Positions 1 to 7,626 of a stretch of 24,815 bases of DNA are shown here, in pieces. The notes below the pieces were generated by a model. The model did no database searches. It worked only from the letters and a program-made list of their open reading frames with translations, and was not told the origin of the DNA. Both the position numbers and the translations under genes were made by a program. Origin of the DNA: Micavibrio sp. UBA1672 (lineage in GTDB: Bacteria; Pseudomonadota; Alphaproteobacteria; Micavibrionales; Micavibrionaceae). The DNA lies in NCBI GenBank assembly GCA_002320665.1, contig DCKO01000122.1:8250-33064 (forward strand), in the 5' to 3' direction. How positions within the stretch are numbered: position 1 is the first letter of the stretch; each line of letters begins with the position of its first letter.

Positions 1-69
1 AAACATGATGAAAATTATATGCCTCCCGAGGTCAAAAAGGCACTGGAGAAGACTCATGAGAAAGAGTAA
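1..69 (+). CDS. ccmE: CcmE haem chaperone, C-terminal end only (partial)
   Basis: The first 22 codons of the window read in frame to a TAA at 67-69 and give a peptide starting KHDENYMPPEV. CcmE is the periplasmic haem chaperone of System I cytochrome c maturation. It holds haem covalently through the histidine of a conserved HxxxY motif near its C-terminus and hands it to CcmF/CcmH. The HDENY motif is seen here (residues 2-6 of the fragment), followed by the usual PPEV and a short charged tail. The rest of the gene lies before the window. Finding ccmF, ccmG and ccmH downstream supports the call. The next gene starts only 9 bases after the stop, so the two are probably cotranscribed. Confidence 0.88.
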   Translation, partial: KHDENYMPPEVKKALEKTHEKE

Positions 70-78
70 ACTCCCCTC

Positions 79-1101
79 ATGTCACAACGCATCATCAAAG
101 TCTTAGGCTCCAAAGGCAAAGAAAAAGACCTCACCGCCCAAGCGCAAGATAATGGCGCGATCCGCTACTGGTCCAGCGGCACCGAAAAAGGCAAGAATTA
201 CGAATTCAACATCCTGATTAATGCGGATAAGGTTCAAGCCCTGACCGATAAGCTCCAGACCCTTTTGAATAAAGAACAGGACTGGCACATCATCACCTAC
301 CCTCTGGAGTCCATCATCCCGCGCCAAGAGGAAAAAACCGAAGAGGATGACGAGCCGAAAAACGCCGGCAAGCTGGTAAGCGGCGTCATCACCCGCGAAG
401 CGCTATATGAGCAAATCAGAAATGGTTGCAAGCTCAATCAGGATTTCCTGATCCTTGTGACCCTTTCTACCATTGTCGCAGCCATAGGCATCGTGAATGA
501 CAATCTGGCCATCGTGATTGCCGCTATGGTAATCGCTCCGCTTCTTGGCCCCAATCTGGCGCTGAGCTTCGGTGTCACACTCGGTGATAAGACAATGATC
601 CTCGATGCACTGAAAACCAATGCTGTAGGCTTTGGCCTGACATTACTGTTTTCCATCCTGATCGGCATCACTGTACCATTGGAAAATTACGCACAGAATA
701 TCGAATATCTCACCCGCATTGATGTCGGATACTCTGCGATCATTCTTGCTCTTGCCTCGGGGATAGCCGCCGTCTTATCCCTGACCAGCGGAGTCTCAAG
801 TGCCATGGTCGGGGTTATGGTCGCCGTGGCGATGATGCCACCTGCCGTCGTCTTGGGCCTGAACCTCGGCGCCGGACAATGGGGCGCAAGTTATGGCTCG
901 TTCTTGCTACTGGCGGTGAACATCATATGCGTCAACCTGTCCGCCAAATTCGTATTCTCGTTCAAAGGCATCCGCCCGCGCACATGGTTCCAGCGAAAAA
1001 AATCCAGACAATCTTTGCGCCTGAGCATCTCTTTGTGGATTTCCCTGCTTCTGATTTTATGTGTCCTGATCTTCTTATGGCAACACCGTGCAATCGGTTA
1101 A
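79..1101 (+). CDS. DUF389 family multi-pass membrane protein
   Basis: This is a 340-residue protein. A soluble N-terminal part (about 1-115) includes an acidic, charged linker (about 84-96). The membrane part (about 120-340) has some six hydrophobic segments. The core segment around residues 120-170 (QDFLILVTLSTIVAAIGI, then N-AIVIAAMVIAPLLGP) is typical of the DUF389 family of hydrophobic proteins, whose function is unestablished. The N-terminal half looks like the small ligand-binding-type domain often attached to such proteins, which is inference. It lies 9 bases after ccmE with no strong ribosome binding site, so translation may depend on ccmE. Its place between ccmE and ccmF is unusual, since these two are commonly adjacent in alphaproteobacteria. 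A role in cytochrome c maturation is not shown by the sequence. Confidence 0.75.
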   Translation: MSQRIIKVLGSKGKEKDLTAQAQDNGAIRYWSSGTEKGKNYEFNILINADKVQALTDKLQTLLNKEQDWHIITYPLESIIPRQEEKTEEDDEPKNAGKLVSGVITREALYEQIRNGCKLNQDFLILVTLSTIVAAIGIVNDNLAIVIAAMVIAPLLGPNLALSFGVTLGDKTMILDALKTNAVGFGLTLLFSILIGITVPLENYAQNIEYLTRIDVGYSAIILALASGIAAVLSLTSGVSSAMVGVMVAVAMMPPAVVLGLNLGAGQWGASYGSFLLLAVNIICVNLSAKFVFSFKGIRPRTWFQRKKSRQSLRLSISLWISLLLILCVLIFLWQHRAIG

Positions 1102-1145
1102 AATCCCTCACAGTGAATAAATATTAGCATTTCATACATTTATCC

Positions 1146-1175
1146 TTGACAAGACTCTGCCAGTTCTGACATAAC
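1146..1175 (+). promoter_or_regulatory. Probable sigma70-type promoter for the small-gene cluster
   Basis: A perfect TTGACA (-35, 1146-1151) is followed after 18 bases by CATAAC (-10, 1170-1175). Transcription would begin near 1182, leaving a short leader with a GGAG ribosome binding site (1197-1200) before the ATG at 1207. This suggests that the three small genes 1207-2178 form their own unit, separate from ccmE and the DUF389 gene. Confidence 0.5.
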
Positions 1176-1206
1176 ACGCCGCACTTAAAAAGTAGCGGAG
1201 TTAAAA

Positions 1207-1578
1207 ATGGACGTAAAAATTGAACTAAGCCACCTGATAAAAGAATCAGAGGTAGATTTAAATGATATTTTTTGTAGATTTGCACCTGGTGTCGATTGTA
1301 GATCTGTAAGCATGAATAATAATGAAACATCAGGTGAGAATGTTATTTTGCAAGATGTCACAGAAAAAGGCATTGAAGCCCTCCGCAATGAAAGAGCACT
1401 CAGAGGCTTTACTCAAATCGAGAAGGACCAGCATACCGACGTTTACATGATATCAAATCATGACACAACATACATCACAGAAGCCGTCACCCATAAAGGC
1501 ACACTATCAAAAGTAGAACCCAAGACAAATAGTAGCAAAACAGAGCCTGTCCTTGACGCGATGGCGCAGTCAATGTAA
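1207..1578 (+). CDS. Small hypothetical protein, paralogue of next gene
   Basis: This 123-residue protein is not recognised. The start has a GGAG six bases upstream and a promoter-like TTGACA/CATAAC before that. It has no signal peptide or membrane segment. Residues 1-72 align clearly with residues 1-69 of the following gene. Both share a V-I--L opening, a V-L--(I/L)F segment, a P---CR--S--NN-T core (Cys31-Arg32 here), an (I/L)LQDV-E-G motif (about 48-55) and then IE. The C-terminal third is polar and low in predicted structure, with KVEPK and KTEP motifs that loosely repeat the EIEPK/EIDPK of its neighbour. It may be a small lineage-specific family. The function is unknown. Confidence 0.65.
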   Translation: MDVKIELSHLIKESEVDLNDIFCRFAPGVDCRSVSMNNNETSGENVILQDVTEKGIEALRNERALRGFTQIEKDQHTDVYMISNHDTTYITEAVTHKGTLSKVEPKTNSSKTEPVLDAMAQSM

Positions 1579-1622
1579 TAATTTTCCTCTTATAGTTACA
1601 AAACAAAGGGGTAAATAATCAT

Positions 1623-1931
1623 ATGAATGTGCAAATAAAACAAGATGACCTTAGAGGTGGTGTGACACTCGCCAATCTGTTTGACAAGTTAAATCCAAAA
1701 ACTTTATGCCGCACCATGTCATTACAAAATAACGGCACAGAAGATTACATCTTGCTGCAAGACGTCCATGAAGGAGGCAAAACCATCCTCAACAGCTTGC
1801 AACAAATTAACAACTACTCAGAGATAGAGCCCAAAGCCTTGCCAGCACAACATAAACAATCGGAAATAGATCCTAAATCCAACAATCAGGCTCGTGAATG
1901 TGATGGCTTGATTTATTCGGCAATATCATAA
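1623..1931 (+). CDS. Small hypothetical protein, paralogue of previous gene
   Basis: This 102-residue protein is not recognised. An AGGGG sequence lies upstream of the ATG at 1623 (spacing about 11). It is the tandem paralogue of the gene at 1207-1578. Residues 15-56 carry the shared VTLANLF, P-TLCR--S-QNN-TED and ILLQDVHEGG segments. The C-terminus is polar with EIEPK (about 67-71) and EIDPK (about 81-85) repeats and no membrane segment. The two genes are 44 bases apart on the same strand, so they arose by tandem duplication and have since diverged strongly. Only the shared core looks constrained. The function is unknown. Confidence 0.65.
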   Translation: MNVQIKQDDLRGGVTLANLFDKLNPKTLCRTMSLQNNGTEDYILLQDVHEGGKTILNSLQQINNYSEIEPKALPAQHKQSEIDPKSNNQARECDGLIYSAIS

Positions 1932-1935
1932 ATCC

Positions 1936-2178
1936 ATGTCAGATATTCTAAAAGAAATTGAGCTAGATGCAGATGAAAGCTTTTATTCTGCTAGAAGCAG
2001 AATTCGTGAAGCTTGGCAAGAAGTTACTGGCACCTCTCCTGATGCAGAAGAAAGTGAAATGATAGACAATGCCGTTAACCGGCGGATCAGACTGATGGAC
2101 CGCATTCCGGGTAATTATAAAAATGTTGCCATCGTAAGAGAAGATGACGGAAGCCTTAGTATTAATTACCAACTGTAA
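1936..2178 (+). CDS. Small hypothetical protein
   Basis: This is an 80-residue acidic protein, not recognised. Its ATG lies 4 bases after the stop of the preceding gene and lacks a clear ribosome binding site, so it is probably translated by coupling. Residues 10-65 are likely helical (DADESFYSARSRIREAW, then EESEMIDNAVNRRIRLM), and the tail looks like a short beta hairpin (VAIVREDDGSLSINYQL). It has no cysteine, signal peptide or membrane segment. It is probably the third gene of a small operon with its two paralogous neighbours. The function is unknown. Confidence 0.55.
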   Translation: MSDILKEIELDADESFYSARSRIREAWQEVTGTSPDAEESEMIDNAVNRRIRLMDRIPGNYKNVAIVREDDGSLSINYQL

Positions 2179-2336
2179 TCAGTTTTAAAATAAGCATCCA
2201 AAATCTAAAGAAGATTATCTAGTGACTTCCCCCGTTCCGCGCCTCATGATATAGTCCCGCAACTTTCGAGCCTGACTAAGCGTATTTCTTGTGTTTGATA
2301 CACCATATTGATCGTCGTTTTGCTTTATCTTTATTA

Positions 2337-2399
2337 TGTAACAAGACGTAAGCGACGAAGCGTAAAGACTTACGTAAGGAGCGCAGCAACGATGTTACA
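2337..2399 (+). promoter_or_regulatory. Nested inverted repeats before ccmF
   Basis: The outer arms TGTAACA (2337-2343) and TGTTACA (2393-2399) enclose inner arms ACGTAAG (2346-2352) and CTTACGT (2369-2375). Both arm pairs are perfect over 7 bases. An AAGGAG ribosome-binding-like site (2376-2381) and the start codon of a 7-codon mini-ORF (ATG at 2392) lie between the inner and outer 3' arms or inside the outer one, so folding could hide them. The outer arm is not conserved before ccmI, which has TGTCACA at the matching place and no partner upstream. A role is inference. Confidence 0.35.
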
Positions 2400-2416
2400 A
2401 AATAAATGGAAATGAC
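2386..2416 (+). repeat. ccm leader repeat, copy 1, with 7-codon mini-ORF
   Basis: These 31 bases match 8317-8347, before ccmI, at 29 positions. The element contains a mini-ORF (2392-2415) encoding MLQNKWK and ending in TGA 4 bases before the ccmF ATG. An AAGGAG stands 10 bases before the mini-ORF start, whereas ccmF itself has only a weak GGA upstream. Translation of ccmF may therefore be coupled to the mini-ORF. Both differences between copies (TTA/TCA, AAT/GAT) change the amino acid, so DNA- or RNA-level conservation is also possible. Confidence 0.6.
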
Positions 2417-2419
2417 GAG

Positions 2420-4366
2420 ATGGTTCCCGAGCTTGGACATTACTGCCTCATTTTAGCGCTCGTTATTGCAGGCGTGCAAATCGCCGTGCGGCACCCTTAT
2501 GTGCGCATCAATGCCGCCTATCTCGGCTTTACTTTGGTACTGGCATCATTTACAGCGCTAGCCTATTCCTATGCGGTGTCGGATTTCACAGTCCATAACG
2601 TCGCCAGCAACAGCCACAGCCTAAAGCCCCTGATCTATAAAATCACAGGCACATGGGGCAATCACGAAGGCTCTATGCTACTTTGGGCGCTTATCCTGAG
2701 CTTATTTGGCGTACTTCTTGCCCGTCACAAAGATATGCCGCTTTTCTTCAAATCCACGGCTTTAGCCGTACAAGGTAGCCTATCCCTTGGATTTCTGGCC
2801 TTTATCACCTTCACCTCCAACCCGTTTGAGAGAATATCCCTGCCGCCACTGGATGGCGCAGGATTGAACCCGATCCTGCAAGATATCGGATTAGCTATGC
2901 ACCCGCCCCTGCTCTATACAGGCTATGTCGGGTTTTCTGCCGTTTTTGCACTAGCCATCGCTGCGCTGATCCACGGCAAAATGGACCGCATCTGGGCGCG
3001 CTGCGCCAAGCCCTATCTTTTACTGGCTTGGACCTCCCTAAGCGCAGGTATCGCCCTTGGCTCTTGGTGGGCCTATTACGAACTAGGCTGGGGCGGCTGG
3101 TGGTTCTGGGATCCAGTTGAAAATGCCTCGCTAATGCCATGGCTAATGGGCACAGCTCTGCTCCACAGCGTCCTCGTCCTTGAAAAGCGCGAGACCTTGC
3201 AAAAATGGGTGGCCTTACTCGCCATTTTGACCTTCAGCCTATCCATGCTTGGCACGTTTCTGGTCCGCTCCGGCGTACTCACATCGGTTCACAGCTTCGC
3301 GAGCGACCCACTGCGCGGCATGGTTATATTAGCACTTATTTCTGTATTCACTGGTGGTGGCCTTGCCCTTTATGCTGCGCGCGTCCATAAAATCGGAACC
3401 GATGCAGTCCGGTTTACGGCGCTTAGTCGTGAGACAACCATGATCCTCAACAACCTCTTTATGATCACGGCCTGTGCAACCGTCCTGATCGGCACACTTT
3501 ATCCCTTGCTGATGGAGGCCTTGAACTTGGGCAGCATCGCCGTCGGCCCGCCATATTTCGCAGCCACCTTTATCCCCTTAAGCATGCCCGCCCTCATCCT
3601 GATGGGCGCAGCGCCCTTCATCGCATGGAAGCGCGGCAATCTGGATACGCTTTGGCCACGCCTGCAACCCGCTCTTGTAATAGCCCTGATCGGTGCAGGA
3701 TTAATCCTGATCAACAGCCAGCAACGCGAAATCACTGCAACGCTCATCCTTTTTGTTGCCCTATGGCTAGGCGCATCGACTTTGCGCGAATGGTTTTTGG
3801 CCACAGATCGTCTGGATTTTGATCGCATCTTCGGCCTACCCTTATCGCACCAAGGCATGACGCTCTCGCATTTGGGCATGGCCGTAGCCGTAATAGGCAT
3901 GGTTGGCTCGGTTGTCTGGGTGCAGGAAGATATCCGCGTCATGCGCGCCGGAGAACGCGCCGATATCGGGCCATATACAATCACCTTCAAGAAGCTCGAA
4001 AAAACCACCGGAGAGAATTACATTGCCGATACAGCGCATATTGATGTCTCGCATTTCGGAGCCAGCATGCCTGTAGCTTCCCTGACGCCAGAGCGCCGCT
4101 ATTATCCGGTCGCCCAGCAAACCACAACAGAGGCCGCAATCAGAACCTCTCTCATGGATGATATCTACATCGCCATAAACCCCGACGAGATGAGCAAAGA
4201 TAACCAAAGCTGGGTCGTGCGCACCTATATCCACCCGATGATTGCTTTCCTGTGGGCAGGCTTTATGATGATAGCCCTTGGCGGCGTACTCAGCCTTATG
4301 GCCCGTCGCGCCCGTGACTTTGTGAAAGGCGGCGAAACCGTAATAGAAGGATCAAATCTGCTATGA
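2420..4366 (+). CDS. ccmF: CcmF, cytochrome c haem ligase subunit
   Basis: CcmF is the large membrane subunit of the System I haem ligase, which receives haem from CcmE and attaches it to apocytochrome c on the periplasmic side. The 648-residue length is normal for the family, and the protein is hydrophobic almost throughout with many membrane segments. The tryptophan-rich WWD domain is seen at about 224-241 (GWGGWWFWDPVEN). Conserved histidines sit at 161 (HPPLLY), 249 and 291 (VHSFA), matching haem-ligand positions known in the family. TWGNHEGS (78-85) is also typical. A large periplasmic loop lies near the C-terminus, before the last membrane segment. The start is preceded by the leader repeat shared with ccmI. 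The stop overlaps ccmG by 4 bases (ATGA). Confidence 0.97.
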   Translation: MVPELGHYCLILALVIAGVQIAVRHPYVRINAAYLGFTLVLASFTALAYSYAVSDFTVHNVASNSHSLKPLIYKITGTWGNHEGSMLLWALILSLFGVLLARHKDMPLFFKSTALAVQGSLSLGFLAFITFTSNPFERISLPPLDGAGLNPILQDIGLAMHPPLLYTGYVGFSAVFALAIAALIHGKMDRIWARCAKPYLLLAWTSLSAGIALGSWWAYYELGWGGWWFWDPVENASLMPWLMGTALLHSVLVLEKRETLQKWVALLAILTFSLSMLGTFLVRSGVLTSVHSFASDPLRGMVILALISVFTGGGLALYAARVHKIGTDAVRFTALSRETTMILNNLFMITACATVLIGTLYPLLMEALNLGSIAVGPPYFAATFIPLSMPALILMGAAPFIAWKRGNLDTLWPRLQPALVIALIGAGLILINSQQREITATLILFVALWLGASTLREWFLATDRLDFDRIFGLPLSHQGMTLSHLGMAVAVIGMVGSVVWVQEDIRVMRAGERADIGPYTITFKKLEKTTGENYIADTAHIDVSHFGASMPVASLTPERRYYPVAQQTTTEAAIRTSLMDDIYIAINPDEMSKDNQSWVVRTYIHPMIAFLWAGFMMIALGGVLSLMARRARDFVKGGETVIEGSNLL

Positions 4367-4899
4367 CGCGTATTGTCTATATTCTCCCTCTCATTGTTCT
4401 TATGACGCTGGCCATCCTCTTCGCGCAGCTTTTGCTAAAGGAAGAAAGGCCGGAAATGCTCAAGCGCCCAATGCCATCTTTCTCGGTTCCCCTTTATGAA
4501 AACCAAGATAAAAACGTCACTGAAAAAGACCTCATAGGACAAGTCGCTGTTGTGAACTTCTTCGCAAGCTGGTGTTTGCCTTGCGCGCTGGAACATGGTC
4601 GCCTCACAACCCTCAAAGAAGAGCACGGCGTGCCAGTTTTTGGCATCGCCACCAATGATGACCCCGAAGATATCAAGAAATTCCTCGGTAAATTCGGCAA
4701 TCCTTTCGTCAAAATCGGCGTTGATCTGGACTCCGAACTCAGCCCGCTTTGGGGACTATCCGCCACACCGGAAAGCTTCATCATCGACGCAAAAGGCAAT
4801 ATCCGCTATCACCATGTCGGCATGATCCGCCCCGAACATGTCGATGAAATATTCATGCCCGTCATCGAATATTTACGCAAAGAAGAGCAGACAAAATGA
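4363..4899 (+). CDS. ccmG: CcmG/DsbE thioredoxin-like protein
   Basis: This is a membrane-anchored periplasmic thioredoxin of 178 residues that reduces the CxxCH cysteines of apocytochrome c before haem attachment. One N-terminal membrane segment (about 4-25) is followed by a thioredoxin fold. The active site is WCLPC, with cysteines 71 and 74. The cis-proline is probably Pro136 in GLSATPESFIID; the family more often has a GVPETF-like segment there, so the loop is slightly atypical. It overlaps ccmF and ccmH by 4 bases on either side, the sign of a tightly coupled operon. Confidence 0.95.
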   Translation: MTRIVYILPLIVLMTLAILFAQLLLKEERPEMLKRPMPSFSVPLYENQDKNVTEKDLIGQVAVVNFFASWCLPCALEHGRLTTLKEEHGVPVFGIATNDDPEDIKKFLGKFGNPFVKIGVDLDSELSPLWGLSATPESFIIDAKGNIRYHHVGMIRPEHVDEIFMPVIEYLRKEEQTK

Positions 4900-5297
4900 T
4901 CCGCACCCTAATTGTCATGATTTGTGTTATAGCCCTGAGCAGCGCAGCTCTGGCCAAAACAGGTCCGAATGAAAAACTGGATGATCCGGCGCTGGAAAAG
5001 CGCGCCCGTACCTTGTATCACGAAGTGCGCTGCCCCGTTTGCGACTCCCAGAGCGTCGCCGATTCAGACGCAGAAATCTCCGGCGCCATCCGCGCCCATA
5101 TCCGCACCCGCCTGCTAGAGGGCGATAGCGACGAACGCATTCTTTTTGATCTACGCGAAAGCTATGGCGATGACATCACCATGACCCCGCCTGTGAATGA
5201 CGCCACGCTGATGCTGTGGGTCATGCCCTTCCTGATCCTGCTAATAGGCGGCATCTCGGCCTTCGCCTTTATCCAGCGCGCTGGTAAAGAGACATGA
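4896..5297 (+). CDS. ccmH: CcmH (CycL-type) thiol-disulfide protein
   Basis: This 133-residue protein has a signal sequence ending near ALA-K (residues 18-21) and a periplasmic domain with the CcmH signature RCPVC (Cys46, Cys49). It continues as DSQSVADSDAEIS where the family usually has QNQSI-DS-A-iA. One C-terminal membrane segment follows (about 105-126). CcmH works with CcmF and CcmG, handling thiols of apocytochrome c. The length fits the short alphaproteobacterial CycL type, in which the CcmI part is a separate gene; a ccmI does occur at 8354. Both ends overlap neighbours by 4 bases, so the next gene, of unknown function, is coupled to it. Confidence 0.94.
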   Translation: MIRTLIVMICVIALSSAALAKTGPNEKLDDPALEKRARTLYHEVRCPVCDSQSVADSDAEISGAIRAHIRTRLLEGDSDERILFDLRESYGDDITMTPPVNDATLMLWVMPFLILLIGGISAFAFIQRAGKET

Positions 5298-5989
5298 GGA
5301 CCAAGATAAAAGAAATAATAGACGATGCACGTCCATATATTTCTTGGGCATTCTTACCTTTCCTTATAATTCTTGTTCCATTCTTACTATGGGCAGGAAT
5401 GTGGTCTTTACTTCTCTATGAAGACAACCATCAAAATCGAGAAGTTTTCGGATTTATTGTTGGTTTACCTTCTATCTTTGTATATGTCATATTCTATCAC
5501 GGTAAAGCTTTTATATACCTATATTGGGGATTTTTATTTGCTCATTACCTATGCAATCCCAAAAATCACAAACCAAAGCCAGAAGAAATAGAGGAAAATG
5601 TACCTTTACACTCTATTATCTGGAGAGCACCAGTATACTTATTTCTTGTCCAAGCCGTTAATATAACTGTGCTTGATTTTTATACGCAAACAACCCTTTT
5701 AATCTTGGAATGGGTTACCTGTATTTCCATCATTATAATTATTTATTTTTACAAAAACATCGAAGGGCAGAACCAATGGGTGTTTCCCTTTATTTTGATT
5801 GCCGTTTTATACAACCCCTTATTAAACAGTAATTTTCTTTTCCTTATCATATTATTACAAGCGGATTACACAATATCTGAATCTCTCGATATATGTTTAC
5901 TGATAGGCTCTGCGCTTATTTTCATTCAACACTACAGATTATATGGCAAATATCCTGTCTATCTAAAAAAAACCGCACAAATTGAATAA
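5294..5989 (+). CDS. Hypothetical multi-pass membrane protein
   Basis: This is a 231-residue protein with about six to eight hydrophobic segments (roughly 19-41, 52-70, 72-88, 110-130, 132-153, 163-178, 181-190, 199-213) and a charged loop at 88-107. It is not firmly recognised. The segment FPFILIAVLYNPLLNSN near 165-181 resembles the FNP motif of a small uncharacterised membrane family (DUF6804-like), a low-confidence suggestion. The ATG overlaps the ccmH stop by 4 bases, so it is translated as the last gene of the ccmFGH operon. Base and codon use is much AT-richer than in ccmH, suggesting recent arrival. A role in cytochrome maturation is not shown. Confidence 0.7.
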   Translation: MRTKIKEIIDDARPYISWAFLPFLIILVPFLLWAGMWSLLLYEDNHQNREVFGFIVGLPSIFVYVIFYHGKAFIYLYWGFLFAHYLCNPKNHKPKPEEIEENVPLHSIIWRAPVYLFLVQAVNITVLDFYTQTTLLILEWVTCISIIIIIYFYKNIEGQNQWVFPFILIAVLYNPLLNSNFLFLIILLQADYTISESLDICLLIGSALIFIQHYRLYGKYPVYLKKTAQIE

Positions 5990-6000
5990 CCCAAATTTCT

Positions 6001-6030
6001 TTGCACATTTTAAAATATGGCTGTTATGAT
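6001..6030 (+). promoter_or_regulatory. Possible promoter for a leaderless hydrolase mRNA
   Basis: TTGCAC (6001-6006) and TATGAT (6025-6030) lie 18 bases apart. The -10 ends only 6 bases before the ATG at 6037, so the transcript would begin at or next to the start codon. No ribosome binding site is visible before that ATG, which fits a leaderless message. The same TTG can be read as an in-frame start giving a longer N-terminus, but that form would bury the signal peptide. Confidence 0.35.
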
Positions 6031-6036
6031 GCGCGC

Positions 6037-7047
6037 ATGAAAAAAACACGCATGACCATCTCTGCCTTTCTTCTCCTGCTTTTATGCTGCCTTCCGGTGC
6101 TGAGCGCCCATAGCAAAGATAAGTCCACTCTGCGACACAAAAACATGTATCAGGACTATGAGGATGAATGCATCGAAAAGGGCTGGAAAAAGCTGAATAT
6201 CTCTGTCGGCGGGCTGGATCGGCAAATTCTCTGGGCTGCCCCGCCCCAAGGACGTTGGGTAAATGGTGCCATTATCGCGCTTCATGGCGGCGGCGGATCG
6301 TATTCGAATTTTTGTACCGTACCGCGCTTGGCCTTTATCCCCATTGGCAAACCCATGAACAGATTTGCAGATATGGCCCTGCGCCAAGGCTTTGCCGTGT
6401 TTTCACTCGATTCAGGCTGGAACATCTTCACCGACCAAAAGGGCCATGCTTGCGGCAAGCGCTGGTCCTCGCTGGAGCAAAACAAGCGCGGCAATGTCGA
6501 TCTGGATTTCATTAAAACCGTCATTGATAAGGTCATCCCGCGTTTCCGCCCCAAAGGCAGCGCCAGTGACATCTTCATGACCGGCATTTCCAATGGCGGC
6601 TTTATGACGATTTTGGCAAGCACATATTTCAATAAGGACATCACGGCCTTCGCCCCTGTCTCCGCAGGCGATCCTTACGGTGTTTACATGGATTGCGGCG
6701 ATACCAGCACAAAACGCGCCAATGCGCCGGGGCGCTGGTATGCTTACGGTACGAATAAGGAAATGGGTGAGAGCGGTTCTTGCCACGCGCCGGAATACAC
6801 TGATGCTCTAGATTGGCCCAGACAGACCGCCAGCATACCCTTCAAACAATTCCACCATGAAGGCGATAAGGCCGTTGATATCTCCTGCATGGATAAGGCC
6901 CGCAAAGGCCTGACCAAACATAGCCACAGCGACAAAGGCGCACATATCATCAAAAATCAGGGCCGCGAAAACATATTCAAGCACCTCTGGTATGATGAAT
7001 ATAACCGCCCCATGCTGGAATTTTTCAAGCAATCAAGATCAAGGTAG
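6037..7047 (+). CDS. Secreted alpha/beta hydrolase, PHB depolymerase/esterase-like
   Basis: This is a 336-residue protein starting at the ATG that directly precedes a signal peptide (KK, then FLLLLLCCLPVLSAHS, cleavage near residue 24-26). The fold follows the alpha/beta hydrolase order. An oxyanion loop HGGGG sits at 83-87. The nucleophile elbow is GISNGG with Ser185. A probable acid (Asp277 in HHEGD) and late histidines (303 or 316) complete a triad. The arrangement resembles the polyhydroxybutyrate depolymerase/feruloyl esterase-like group, but the substrate cannot be read from sequence. Several cysteines (44, 93, 139, 220, 249, 284) suggest disulfides in the periplasm or outside. It ends one base before a convergent gene. 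Confidence 0.75.
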   Translation: MKKTRMTISAFLLLLLCCLPVLSAHSKDKSTLRHKNMYQDYEDECIEKGWKKLNISVGGLDRQILWAAPPQGRWVNGAIIALHGGGGSYSNFCTVPRLAFIPIGKPMNRFADMALRQGFAVFSLDSGWNIFTDQKGHACGKRWSSLEQNKRGNVDLDFIKTVIDKVIPRFRPKGSASDIFMTGISNGGFMTILASTYFNKDITAFAPVSAGDPYGVYMDCGDTSTKRANAPGRWYAYGTNKEMGESGSCHAPEYTDALDWPRQTASIPFKQFHHEGDKAVDISCMDKARKGLTKHSHSDKGAHIIKNQGRENIFKHLWYDEYNRPMLEFFKQSRSR

Positions 7048-7048
7048 A

Positions 7049-7615
7049 CTAAAACCCCATGCCGCCCATCCCTGGACCGCCTCTTTCATAGTCACGTGAG
7101 ATTTCAGGCTCGCCAATACCGATTTGAACCATAAGCTGCTGTAACTTTTGCAAGCGCGTGAACAGCACATCAGGATCAGCATAAGAAGCTTGCATATATA
7201 TATGTTCAATTTCCTTTTCCAGTTCTTCCAGCAATTCCTCTTTGGAATCCTCCAGAGCGCCAAGCGCATTTTTCAAAAGCGGATTAGGTTCATACAGCCC
7301 CAAACGCCCCGCTTCGATCTCGTCTTGGGTGCTCGGCATGGTCGCTTCCCACTCACTGTTTTTTTCTTGTATGATGGCAAGACTTTCTGAATCAAGGGAA
7401 ACCGGATTACGCGCCAGCAAGACCGAATTTAGTTGCGAGATAAATTCACGCTGCCCTACAGGCGGACCAATAATTGCGCCCTCACCATCCAGCTCTTTGG
7501 CTTCGGCAAGCTCAATATTACGGGAAAAGGTCTCAAAGGATATCGCGCTATGCGTATTACTCATAGCCTCTTCGTAAAATTCATCATCCCTGCCAAAATT
7601 ATCACCTAAGCTCAT
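7049..7615 (-). CDS. Hypothetical acidic protein, paralogue of 7627-8202
   Basis: This 188-residue protein is not recognised. The start at 7615 has a strong AGGAGGA ribosome binding site. It has no signal peptide or membrane segment and is strongly acidic, with a likely coiled helix at 119-142 (LEDSKEELLEELEKEIEHIY). It ends in a glycine/methionine-rich tail. It aligns over its length with its upstream neighbour through F--FSRN (about 27-33), IIGPPVGQREFIS (48-60), T-DEI-AGR-G-Y (96-108), EKEIEH (133-138) and L--LQ-L-VQ (154-164). The two genes lie 11 bases apart, read in the same direction, and probably form an operon. The function is unknown. Confidence 0.65.
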   Translation of the reverse strand: MSLGDNFGRDDEFYEEAMSNTHSAISFETFSRNIELAEAKELDGEGAIIGPPVGQREFISQLNSVLLARNPVSLDSESLAIIQEKNSEWEATMPSTQDEIEAGRLGLYEPNPLLKNALGALEDSKEELLEELEKEIEHIYMQASYADPDVLFTRLQKLQQLMVQIGIGEPEISRDYERGGPGMGGMGF

Positions 7616-7626
7616 ATTTTTTCCTC

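Noticed and set aside
3499..4008. 169-codon minus-strand open frame inside ccmF
   Set aside because: ccmF is certain here. The antisense product is Arg/Ser/Met-rich and has no independent support.
6001..6036. TTG start at 6001 for the hydrolase
   Set aside because: It would put 12 residues before the signal peptide. The ATG at 6037 directly precedes the KK and hydrophobic core, and the TTG fits a -35 box better.
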